64,000 bases of DNA from Planctomycetota bacterium (GTDB lineage Bacteria; Planctomycetota; SZUA-567; H5-PLA8), in NCBI GenBank assembly GCA_027493525.1, contig JAOSKN010000003.1:1364001-1428000 (forward strand). The letters are read 5' to 3'. The notes below the pieces were generated by a model. That model searched no databases. It worked only from the letters and a program-made list of their open reading frames with translations, and was not told the origin of the DNA. The translations under genes were made by a program, and so were the position numbers. Positions within the stretch are counted from its first letter, which is position 1. Every line of letters starts with the position of its first letter. This document shows positions 15,596 through 25,300 of the stretch, piece after piece.

Positions 15596-18500
15596 TCAGA
15601 GCGCTTGAAGGCCGAAGTCCTGCATCTGGTAGATAAGTCTTCCGTCAACGCTCAGGAAGCCCTCGGCGCAAACCTGCCGCGCGGCGTCGTCCCACCGGGT
15701 AATCCAGGCCTCGACCGTGACCTTCCGGTCCGGCGGGACGATCTGCCCGCGGTACGTCCAGCGGTGCGCGAGACCCGGCGTCAGCGCATGGAGCCGCGTG
15801 GACTCGCCCCAGCGCGCGCGCGCCGCGACGCTGACGAGCTGCAGGAAGGACTCCAGCCCCAGCGAGCCCGGGCAGACCGGATCCTGGAAGAAGTGCGCCT
15901 TGAAGAACCATGCGCCGGGATCGACGTCGAGCGAGCCGCGCAGGAATCCCAGGCCGGCCGGGCCGCCGCCGGGAACCCACGCCTCGACGCGGTCGAGCAT
16001 CCGCAATTGCGCGTCCGGATACGGCGGCTGCTGCGGGTACGCGAAGGCCTCGCCGGCGCGAGCCTCGCGATACGGCTTGGCGTCGCGGATGCCCACCTGC
16101 TGGGCCAGCGCCTGTTTGCTGAAGAAGCCGAAGTAGGTGTTGCCGGAGTACACCAACCCTTCCCGAGAATGAACCTCCAGGTCGTAATGCTGGATGACCA
16201 TCCCGCCGGACGCCGAGACTTTGGTGGACTTGACCCGCGTGGTCAGCGTGCCGGCGCGCGGACCGACGGCGCGGTGCTGCGTCGCCGAACCCCCAAGATT
16301 GCGGAACGAGAGGTCAATGGGGCTCGTCAGCGCGCTGCCCATGTAGGCGGCCAGCCAGCCGCAAGGCTGAAGGGCCACTTCCAGCAGCACGGCGAAGGGC
16401 ATGCCCTGACCGCGGTGCGCGGGGAAATACCATTCATCCGGCGGCACGTCGTACTGCGCCTCGACCGTGATGCCTGGCGCCATTCGCCATGGCTCGCCAT
16501 CGACGGAAGTGACGCGGTCCAGGAACTGGTACGGCGGGCCGGGCAGGCGCGCGATAACCCGGCCGGAACCGCTTTCCGCAGAGGCGTCGAAGATGGCGTA
16601 CGGCTCGCCGAAGGCCTCCGACGGCTTCCCGACCGCGAAGGCCCTGATCCGCTCGGGCCCGTACCGTGCCGGCTTGCGCTCGTAGGCGGGTTCGCCGAGA
16701 TCGTCGGAACCGCCCTGCGCGGACCAGAGCGCTTCGAGTCCCTCGCGGGTCAGCCCGCTCAGGCGAATCGACATGTCGGTGATCTCGACGATGGGCTTCC
16801 CGTCGGCGAACATCAGCGCGTCGGCGATGGCGAAGGGCTCGGGACGGAACCCGATCTCCTTCAGCGAGATCCGATAGAGCACCTTCCGGGTCGTCTCGAT
16901 CACCTGCCCGCGGCACTTGAGCTGGCTCGCGACGCCGGGGACCGGCTCGTGCGCCACGCGCTCGTGCTCCCCGACCCAGCCCATCCGCAGCAAGAGGATG
17001 CGCAGCGTGTGCAGGCAGCACTCGTACATCAGGGTGCCGGGCATCACGCGGTCGTCGGAGAAGTGGCAGGTTAGGAACCAGTCGTCGGGGCGGATGTCCA
17101 TTTCGCCGTCGATCTGCCCCAGGCCGTAGCGCCCGCCCTTCGGATCGAGGCGCAGGATGCGGTCGACCAGGCGCATGCGGTCGCCCGGCCGGCCTCCGGG
17201 CAGGCGCGGCGGATGCGCCAGCTTCAGGCTCGCGAAGGCCGGGCCGAAGCAGGCCGTGAGGTCCCCGCGGCGCAGCGCGTCGACCTGCGCGGCGGAATAG
17301 CTCTCGACGCCGTCCAGCGGCACGAGCGGGCGCCAGCCGTCCGGGCGCTTGCCGGGGATCGGGCGCTTATCCAGTTCGGTGTGCACGATCCCCTGCCCCG
17401 CCGCGAGTTCCTCGTTCGTGAAGAACCCCGCGCAGCCGTTTTTCATCGACAGCAGCGGCCGGCCCGCGACGCTGGACTCGAAGCTGAAGCGGAAGAGGTA
17501 GGTCTTGCCCTGCCGGAAGAAGTTCTCGATCCGGATGTCGTAGTGAATCGCGCTGCCGGGCGTTGGCAGTCCCTGGTGAAAGGTAACGACCGCGTCGAGA
17601 AGCCGGTACATGGCGCGGCCTTCGGTCTTGAAGTCGATCCCCAGGTATCCTGAGAGGAAGAGGTCGGCCTGCCCGGCTTCGACGGCGATGCAGGTCGGAA
17701 TGCGCTCGTTGTCGAGATACCAAGCGCCGGGCAGGACGTCGTGCTCGGTGACGACCCGCCCCGAGGACATGCCGCGCGGCTCGCCTTCGACGTCCAGGAT
17801 CCGATCCACCAGCATCAGCGGCTCGTCGGGCAGCCGCACGCGGGTGGGATGGGCGTCCACCGGCGCAAACGCCGGCCCCAGCACCTTCGCGATGGAACCG
17901 ACCGCGAATTCCAGGCACTGCGAACGGTCCATGAAGACCGGCGCGCGTTCCGGCTCCGGCCGAGCGGGCGCTGCGAAGCCGCCGCGTCCGAGCAGCGCGA
18001 GCTGCGCCTGGATCGTGGAGGCCATCGCGCGGCCGAGATCCTCGGTGAACCGGAGGTATTGCCCATGCGCCTCCATCCGCGCGCGCTCGGCGGCGCGAAA
18101 ACCTTCGGTCAGCCTGGGCGCGTGGAGGCTCCACGCCGCGCCGCCCGCGGCCAGCGCAAGCGCGGGTTCCGGCGCGGCGGCCGCGACGGACTCCGCGCGA
18201 GGCGCGAGCGCCGGCGCCTCGAAAGCCACCTGGCGCACGGGCAATGCCAGGAGCTTTTCTTCGGAACAGGCCTGGACCTCGATAGCCGCGTCCGGAAACA
18301 GGAAACCCAGGTCCACCGGCAGGCGTTCGGCGAGGCATTGCGCCAGGGCGCGCAGCAGCGTGAGCGCCTCGGGCTGCCCTGCCGCCGAGACCGAAAGCGC
18401 GCGATGAGGGCGACCGGCGAGGACCTTGCGAATCATCTGGGTGCAGGACGCGCCGGGCCCCACTTCCAGGAAGATCCGCGCGCCGTCGGCGTAGGCCGTC

Positions 18501-21500
18501 TCGACGAGGCCCGGAAAATCGATCGGGTGGAGCGCCTGGGCCAGGATCGCGTCGGCGCAAGCGTCCTCGGAGAGCGCGTACGCCGAGCGGCTCGCCCCGT
18601 TGTAAAAGCGCGCGCCCTCCAATGCGTGAACCGGAAAGCGGTGCAGCTCGCGATACGCCGCGGCGACGGGCTCCACGACGCGGTGGTGCGCGACGGTGAC
18701 GCCTGGAATCCGGAGGAACGCGCAACCCAGCTCGCGGACGAGCGCCTCCACCGCCGGGCGGTCGCCGCCGATCACGCAGGCCGCGGGCGAATTGACGATC
18801 AGCAGCGCGACGCGTTCGCGGCCCTGGAGCGCGGCCTCGACGATCCCCGACGGCCGGTCCACCAGCCCCACGACCCACTCGATCGGCTCGTCGTCGGCAA
18901 GTTTCCAGGCGCGGCGAACCGCGCGGCAAGGCCCGGCAAGGTCGTGCGTGAAGAGCGTCGAGGCGCGCAGCCGGCGGAGCATCTCGTCGCGCGCGCGCCA
19001 GGCGCGGAGCCCGAAGAGGCTTGCCGATTCCCCGAGACTGTAACCGAGCACGAAGGCAGGGCGCAGCCCCAGCGCCGCCAGCAGGTCGCTCGAAAGCGTA
19101 CCGAACGCGACCTGGCCCATGAGGAGATCCTGCGGGTTCGCGTCGAGGCGGCTTCCGGGCGCAGCGTTCCAGAAGAGATCCGGCCGGAGTTGGTCGCGGA
19201 ACCGTTCGTTCTCCAAGTCCTGGTTCCGCGCGAGGCCCGGCGCAAGGAGCGCCAGTTCGCGTCCCATCCCCGCGAAGGCGTTGCCCGAACCGGGGTACAC
19301 GAAGGCGAGCGGGCCGCGCAGCGGCTCAGGCGCATGGAACACTTCTTCCGCGCCTGCATGGCGCCGTGGCGCGCCCGCGCGGACGAGTTCCCTGGCCGCA
19401 TCCAGGCGTTGGCGCAACTCGTTAGGATCCCGCGCGATCAGCGCGAGCCCCTGGCGCTTCGCGGCCTGCGGCGGCTGCGCCCGCAGCCAGGCCGCGGCCA
19501 GCGAGGCCGGCCCGTCCAGCGCCCGCGCCTGCGCGAAACGTTCGAGCCTTTGCAGGCCCGCGAGAAGGTCCTCCGGCGCGTCGCCCTCGACGAGCAGGAG
19601 CGCGGGTTGCGGTAGGAGCGCAGGTTCCGCGCAGGTTCGAAGGTCGTGCGCGGGGCGGGCGCCGCGGGGAGCGTATTCCTCCAGCAGCGCGTGCGCGCAG
19701 GAGCCCCCTTCGCCGCGGACGCTTACGCCGGCGCGGCGCGGCCCGTCGGCGCGGTTGCGCAGCCAGGCCTGCGGCGCGCGCGGCGCCAGGCACGCGGGCC
19801 CCAAGTCCAGGCCTTCGGTGGCGCGTCCCTCCTGCCGCAGCGGCGGAAGCATGCGATGGTGGAGGCACAGGCAGGCGCGGACCAAGGCCGCGAGCCCGGT
19901 CGCCGCGCCCGCATGCCCGATGTCGGAGGCCAGATGCCCGAGCACCAGGGCGCCCGGCCGGCCCTCGGGCGTCAAGGCGGCCAGCCATGCCGCGAGGTCC
20001 GCGCCCGGGTCGGAGACCGAAGGATGCGCGGCCGTCTCCAGGTACCCCCCGGATTCCGGCACCAAGCCCGCATCGCTCCAGGCGCGGCGCACGGCATCCT
20101 CAAGCGGGTCCGCGCCCGAATCGGAGTCCGAACCGGAGAGCCCGAGGCCGCGGACCACGGCGTACACGCGGTCGCCGTCGCGCTCGGCATCCGCAAGGCG
20201 CTTGAGAACCAGCGCCGCCGCGCCTTCGCCTGCCAGGGATCGCCCTGTCCCGTGGAGCGCGCGCGGGTCGCCGGCCAGATCCACGGCGCCCACCAGCGCG
20301 CGATCGATCTCGCCCTTGCGCAGCGCTTCGGCGGCCACCCGAAGCGCGCTCAAGCCCGAGGCCTCTTCGCAAGAGAGCGTATGGCTGGGGCCGCCGCAGC
20401 GGAATTCCCGCGCGATGCGGCTGGCCACGATCCCCCCCAGCGCGCCCATCGTCCGGTTCGCGCTGAGCGCCGGGCCGCACGCCTCGCGCAACGCCCCGTC
20501 TTCGCCCTCGGGGAGCGTCCAACGGAGTTGAAAATTGGTCGTGTTCAGGTCCAGTTCCAGGCCCACGAAGATCCCGGTTCGCGCGCCCAGGTCGCCATCG
20601 AGCTTCGCGTCCTTCAGCGCGCCGTCTGCGGCGAGCAGCATCAGCGCCTGCTGCGGGAGCATCTCGGCCAGTTCGTTCGGCGGGATCCTGAAGCGCCCGA
20701 GCGGCACGCGCAGTTCGTCGAGGTAGTACCCTTCGGGCGCGCGCAGGCCCGCCTCCAGATACCAGCGGCTCTCGGCGACGCCCCACCAGCGGCGCGGCGG
20801 CGCGGGGAGTTCCTCGCGCCCGCCCAGCGCGCGCTCTCGGAAGGCCTCGAACGAATCCCACGGCCCGAAGCGCGCGTCGAGGCCAACGACGGCGAGCGGT
20901 TCGGCGGGCCCGGAGCGAACCTCGATGGATGCCGAGGAGACATCGACCGGCCTAGGCAGCCACTCCTCGACCAGCAGATGCGCATTGATCCCGCCGAAGC
21001 CGAAGGCGCTCACCGCCGCGCGGCGCCGCCGTCCGGGCTCGCGGCGCGGCCATTCGCGCGCGGCGGAGAGGACCTCGAAGGGTGAATGCTCCAGGTTCAG
21101 CTTCGCGGCGGCGCGTTCGAAGTTCGCGGTCGGCGGCAGGATCCCTTCACGCAGCGCCAGGAGCGTCTTGGCCAGGCCCGCGGCCCCGGCGCCGGTGAGC
21201 AGGTGCCCGACGTTCGACTTCACGCCGCCGAGGACCGCTTTGCGCGCGGGGGTTCCGGACTCCGCCCAGAGCGCGCGCAGGCTCTGGAACTCGACGGCGT
21301 CGCCGAGCGGCGTGCCGGTCGCGTGGCACTCGATATGGTCCACCTCGTCGGGAGCCCAGCCGGCCTGCGCGTAGGCCGAGCGCATGGCCCGAAGCTGCCC
21401 CTCGCTGCTTGGCGCGAGCAGGCTGCCTTGGACGTCGTTAGAGAGGCCCATGCCGGCGATCGTGGCGAGGATCGCATCGCCATCGCGCAGGGCGTCCGGG

Positions 21501-22330
21501 AGGCGCTTGAGCGCGAAGATCGCCGCGCCTTCGCCGACGACCAGCCCGTCGGCCTTGGCGTCGAAGGGCGCGCAGCGCCCGCTCGGCGAGAGCGCGCGCA
21601 ACTGCGCGAAGCCCATCTGGGTATACAGGCAATCGGGGCGCGAGAGCCCCCCCGCGAGCATCGCGTCGGCGCGCCCGGATTGCAGTTCGTCCACCGCGAG
21701 CTTCAGCGCGTAGAGCCCCGAGGCGCACGCGGCGTCGAGCGTGAACGCGCCGCCGCCCAACCCCAGCGCGTGAGCCAGCACGCCTCCCGGCAGGCCCGCG
21801 ACGAGCCGGTTGCGCGGATCGACGGGCGGCTCCCGCGAGGCCCGCGCGCCGGCCCGCTCGAAGAGCGTGCGGCCGAGGATCTCCCGCGCCAGCGCGGAGG
21901 CCCGCTCGGTCGGCAACGCGATGTTGCCGAGGATCACGCCGATCCTGCGCCGTTCCACGCGATCCATGCGCGCCGCGCGGAAAGCGTCCACGCCCGCGCG
22001 GAGCACGAGCGCGAAGAGCGGGTCCATGCCGGCCAGCCACGCCGCGTCGACGTGGAGATCAGGGGTCGGGCTGAACTCGAAGGGCTCGAGGAAGCAACCG
22101 CGCGCCGAGTAGACGCGGTCGGGCGCGCCGGGGCGCGGGTCGAGGTACGCGCGGGAATCGCGGGGCCAGCGGCCGGGCGGCGCCTCGCGCGCGCCGTCCA
22201 CGCCGTCGCGGACGTTGCGCCAGAAGCCCGGGAGGTCGGAAGCGCCGGGGAAGACCGCGCCGATGCCGACCAGGGCGATGCGGCGCTCAAGCGCGTTCGA
22301 TGCCGACGGCCTCACCGCTCCCCCCGCCAC
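15596..22330 (-). CDS. PfaC-like synthase: KS-CLF-AT-DH-DH
   Basis: 2244-aa multienzyme of the PUFA/secondary-lipid synthase family. Domains: ketosynthase, residues 17-460 (Cys202 in DAACASG, His336 in HATGTPLGD, His376 in KSNVGH); chain-length-factor-like KS, 478-890, whose nucleophile position is Glu656 (SCEEASG); acyltransferase, about 1005-1340 (GYSLGES, Ser1098); then two double-hotdog FabA-type dehydratase regions covering about 1465-2240, with repeats of (L/F)(V/L)DR and the active-site segments CHFSDDRVMPG and AHFFQDPVCPG. The AT is a separate PfaB protein in Shewanella-type loci but fused here, as in myxobacterial Pfa3. No acylglycerol-phosphate acyltransferase or thioesterase domain follows. 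Start ATG 22330, 13 bp after the pfaA-like gene. Confidence 0.9.
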   Translation of the reverse strand: MAGGAVRPSASNALERRIALVGIGAVFPGASDLPGFWRNVRDGVDGAREAPPGRWPRDSRAYLDPRPGAPDRVYSARGCFLEPFEFSPTPDLHVDAAWLAGMDPLFALVLRAGVDAFRAARMDRVERRRIGVILGNIALPTERASALAREILGRTLFERAGARASREPPVDPRNRLVAGLPGGVLAHALGLGGGAFTLDAACASGLYALKLAVDELQSGRADAMLAGGLSRPDCLYTQMGFAQLRALSPSGRCAPFDAKADGLVVGEGAAIFALKRLPDALRDGDAILATIAGMGLSNDVQGSLLAPSSEGQLRAMRSAYAQAGWAPDEVDHIECHATGTPLGDAVEFQSLRALWAESGTPARKAVLGGVKSNVGHLLTGAGAAGLAKTLLALREGILPPTANFERAAAKLNLEHSPFEVLSAAREWPRREPGRRRRAAVSAFGFGGINAHLLVEEWLPRPVDVSSASIEVRSGPAEPLAVVGLDARFGPWDSFEAFRERALGGREELPAPPRRWWGVAESRWYLEAGLRAPEGYYLDELRVPLGRFRIPPNELAEMLPQQALMLLAADGALKDAKLDGDLGARTGIFVGLELDLNTTNFQLRWTLPEGEDGALREACGPALSANRTMGALGGIVASRIAREFRCGGPSHTLSCEEASGLSALRVAAEALRKGEIDRALVGAVDLAGDPRALHGTGRSLAGEGAAALVLKRLADAERDGDRVYAVVRGLGLSGSDSDSGADPLEDAVRRAWSDAGLVPESGGYLETAAHPSVSDPGADLAAWLAALTPEGRPGALVLGHLASDIGHAGAATGLAALVRACLCLHHRMLPPLRQEGRATEGLDLGPACLAPRAPQAWLRNRADGPRRAGVSVRGEGGSCAHALLEEYAPRGARPAHDLRTCAEPALLPQPALLLVEGDAPEDLLAGLQRLERFAQARALDGPASLAAAWLRAQPPQAAKRQGLALIARDPNELRQRLDAARELVRAGAPRRHAGAEEVFHAPEPLRGPLAFVYPGSGNAFAGMGRELALLAPGLARNQDLENERFRDQLRPDLFWNAAPGSRLDANPQDLLMGQVAFGTLSSDLLAALGLRPAFVLGYSLGESASLFGLRAWRARDEMLRRLRASTLFTHDLAGPCRAVRRAWKLADDEPIEWVVGLVDRPSGIVEAALQGRERVALLIVNSPAACVIGGDRPAVEALVRELGCAFLRIPGVTVAHHRVVEPVAAAYRELHRFPVHALEGARFYNGASRSAYALSEDACADAILAQALHPIDFPGLVETAYADGARIFLEVGPGASCTQMIRKVLAGRPHRALSVSAAGQPEALTLLRALAQCLAERLPVDLGFLFPDAAIEVQACSEEKLLALPVRQVAFEAPALAPRAESVAAAAPEPALALAAGGAAWSLHAPRLTEGFRAAERARMEAHGQYLRFTEDLGRAMASTIQAQLALLGRGGFAAPARPEPERAPVFMDRSQCLEFAVGSIAKVLGPAFAPVDAHPTRVRLPDEPLMLVDRILDVEGEPRGMSSGRVVTEHDVLPGAWYLDNERIPTCIAVEAGQADLFLSGYLGIDFKTEGRAMYRLLDAVVTFHQGLPTPGSAIHYDIRIENFFRQGKTYLFRFSFESSVAGRPLLSMKNGCAGFFTNEELAAGQGIVHTELDKRPIPGKRPDGWRPLVPLDGVESYSAAQVDALRRGDLTACFGPAFASLKLAHPPRLPGGRPGDRMRLVDRILRLDPKGGRYGLGQIDGEMDIRPDDWFLTCHFSDDRVMPGTLMYECCLHTLRILLLRMGWVGEHERVAHEPVPGVASQLKCRGQVIETTRKVLYRISLKEIGFRPEPFAIADALMFADGKPIVEITDMSIRLSGLTREGLEALWSAQGGSDDLGEPAYERKPARYGPERIRAFAVGKPSEAFGEPYAIFDASAESGSGRVIARLPGPPYQFLDRVTSVDGEPWRMAPGITVEAQYDVPPDEWYFPAHRGQGMPFAVLLEVALQPCGWLAAYMGSALTSPIDLSFRNLGGSATQHRAVGPRAGTLTTRVKSTKVSASGGMVIQHYDLEVHSREGLVYSGNTYFGFFSKQALAQQVGIRDAKPYREARAGEAFAYPQQPPYPDAQLRMLDRVEAWVPGGGPAGLGFLRGSLDVDPGAWFFKAHFFQDPVCPGSLGLESFLQLVSVAARARWGESTRLHALTPGLAHRWTYRGQIVPPDRKVTVEAWITRWDDAARQVCAEGFLSVDGRLIYQMQDFGLQAL

Positions 22331-22343
22331 GCCCGGCAGCCGC

Positions 22344-25300
22344 TCAGGACGTCACGCTGTTGCGCCGGAAGGCGTGCTCCAGCGAGGCGTCGATGACGCA
22401 CTCGAACTCGCCCAGCCGGGCCAGCAGGCGGCCTTCGGCGTCGAAAAACTCCAGTTCCGCCTGCGCCATCCGCGCCTTGCGCCGCGTGACGCGCAGCACG
22501 ATCCGCACGTCCCGCGAAGCGCCCGCCGCCGCAAACTGCCGGTAGCGCCCGATGCGGCAGGGCAGCGAACCGGCCCCGGCTTGCTCGAGACTCCACAGGA
22601 TCGCCATCTGGAAGGCGGCATCGAGAACAAGCGGATCGGTGAGCCACTGGCGGCGGCGCGGCTGGCGCAGCCATTCCGCCGGCGGCGGCGCGCCCTGCAC
22701 GCGCGCGGCGATGCCTTCCGGGCCGCAACCTTCGACTCGCTTGATGGCATGCAGCAGCGGTCCGTGGAAGAGCCGCTCCGCGTAGTCCTCGCCCGCCTGA
22801 TGCGGGTAGGGCGGCAGCGCCAGGCCGGCCAGCCGCGGCACGGGGGCCGCCGGCACGGCGCCCGGCGGCGCGAGCACGACCTCGCCGCTCGCGTGCAGCC
22901 GCGCGCGCTCCGCGCCCTGCTCGGCCGACCACAGTTCGACCGGGACGCGGAAGAGCCCGTCTTCCGCCGGCGCGGCCTTGCCCGCGTGGAAGCGCAGCGT
23001 CGCCGCGGACTCGCGCTTCAGCACCACGCCTTTGAGCACGTGGATCTCGTCGAGCCCATGGAAGACCAGGCCGGGGTTCCCGTGCAGCGCCGCCTGCCCG
23101 AACCACTCGGCGATCAGGGCCAGCGGCAGGACGGGATGCCCGTCCATCACGTGGTCGCGCAGCACCGGGCATTCGTCCAGGCTCAGGACCTGCTCGAACG
23201 CGAGCGGCAGGCTTGCACTGGGCGTACCCTTCCTGTCGCCCTTCTCGGTTGAAGCGCGCGACGACCCGTTCGAGCCGGCGGCGGGCCATTCCGGGAGCCG
23301 GCTGTTCCCGCCCAGCACGGTGACCTCCACGGGGCACTCGTCGCTGGAGGCGATCTCGTGGACGAGGTAGTCGGCTCCAACCTGCAGGTCGATCAGCCCC
23401 ACGCCTTCCTGCGCGAAGATCTTGCGCAAGCCTTCGGTAACCATCCCGCCGTTCCAGGGGCCCCAGTTGATGGAGACGACGCGGCAGTCCGGGCGCCGGC
23501 GCGCCTGCTGCTGCGCGACCTTGTTCAGGACTTCGTTCGAGACCGCGTAGGCGACCTGCCCGCGGCGGCCGAAGCGCCCGGTGGACGACGAGAAAAGCAC
23601 CAGCAGCCGCAGCGCGCCGGGGCATTCGGCGTCCACGGCCCCCAGCAGTCCGCGCAGGCCGACGACCTTCGTGTCGTAGACCGCGCTGAACTGTTCAGGC
23701 GTCTTCTCCTCGATCAGGCGGTCGGCGAGGACGCCCGCGCCGTGGATCACGCCCCGTACCGGCCCGGCGCTCGCGGCGATCTCGCGCACGGCCTGCCGCA
23801 CGGCCTGGGAGTCGCGCACGTCGGCGGGGCGGTAGACGACCTTCGCCCCGGCCTCGCGCATGCGCGCGAGGTTTCGCAGCAGCTTGCGGTTCACCGAAAG
23901 CCGGCGCAGTTCGGCCTCCACGGCCTTGGGCGTGCCCAGCTTGCCGTTGCGGTGCGCGAGCAGGGCCTGGCGGATCTCGGCCTCGCTCTCGAGCCCCGCC
24001 AGCCACTCGGGCTCCGGCTCCGGCTCGGGGCTGCGGCCCAACAGCGCCAGCGTAGGCCTGAACGCGCGCGCCAGCGCGACGGAAACCTCGGCGGTGATCC
24101 CGTGCGCGCCGCCGGTCACCACGACCACATCCCCCTCGCGCAGCGGCGGCTGCGGGACGCGGCCGTTGAGCGGGAGCGGAGCCAGTTCAAGTCGCCAGCG
24201 GCCTTCGGCATTCAGGCCGACCTCGACCGGCCCGGCGCGGAAGAGTTCGTCGGCGATCCGCGCCGCCGCGGCCTCGGCGGACTCGAAGTCGCCGGCCAAG
24301 TCCAGCGCCCGCGCGTGGACCTCGGGCCATTCGTGCCGCGCGGTCTTGGCCAGGCCGGCCAGCCCGCCGGACTCCGGCTGCTTGATGTCGTCGTCGCCGT
24401 TCAGCCCGAAGCAGCCGTCGAGGCGCGAGACCGTCGCGAAGACCGCGCCGCCTTCCCGCGCGGAACGGCGCAGCCCCGCCGCGCTCCCCTGCAGCAGCAT
24501 GAACGCGGCCTTCAGGAACTCGTCGCTCGCGCCGGCCTCCGGCGCGACGATGATCAGCCCGCCCAGCTTCGCCGGGCGTTGCGGGACTTCCAGCGCGCCC
24601 GCCGGCACGCGGCGCGCCTCGTAACCGCGCTCTTTCAGGCGCCGTTCCAGGTGCGCGGGAAAGTCCGAGCCGTCGTCGGTGATCCAGACGGCCGAGCGCG
24701 CGGGGAGGCGCACCGCGTCCCGCGCACCGGCCTCGCCGAGACTCTCGGCGCGGAGCGCGAAGCGCTCGACATGCCCGTTGCCCAACTCGGCGGGCACGGG
24801 TGCGTCGGCCGGCTGTGCTTGGGGCGCGGGAGCCGGCGCGGCGGGCTGCGCGCCGGCGGAGAGATACGCGACGATCTGCTCGAGCGTCCGCAGCGCGCCC
24901 AGGCGTTCGGACTCCACCGCCGGCGCCTCGGGGAAGCGTTCCTGCAGGACCGAGAGGATCTCGACGCGCTTGATCGAGTCGATGCCCAGGTCGGACTCCA
25001 GGTCCATCCCCAGATTGAGCATCTCGAGCGGGTAGCCGGTCTTCTCCGCGACGACTTCAAGCAACACCTTGGAGAGTCGTTCCGTCGCGGCCGCCGGCTG
25101 CGCAGGCGCCGGAACCGGCGCCGTGGCGGGCGCGGCCTGTTCAGGCCTCGCGGCAGGCGGCACGGGCGCGCCGGCCCCGAGCAGCGCCACGATATCCCGC
25201 AGCGTGCGAACCGCGCCAAGCCGGTCGGAGGCCACCTGCGGCGCGCCGGGCAGGCGTTCCTGCAGCAGACTCAGGATCTCGACGCGCTTGATCGAATCGA

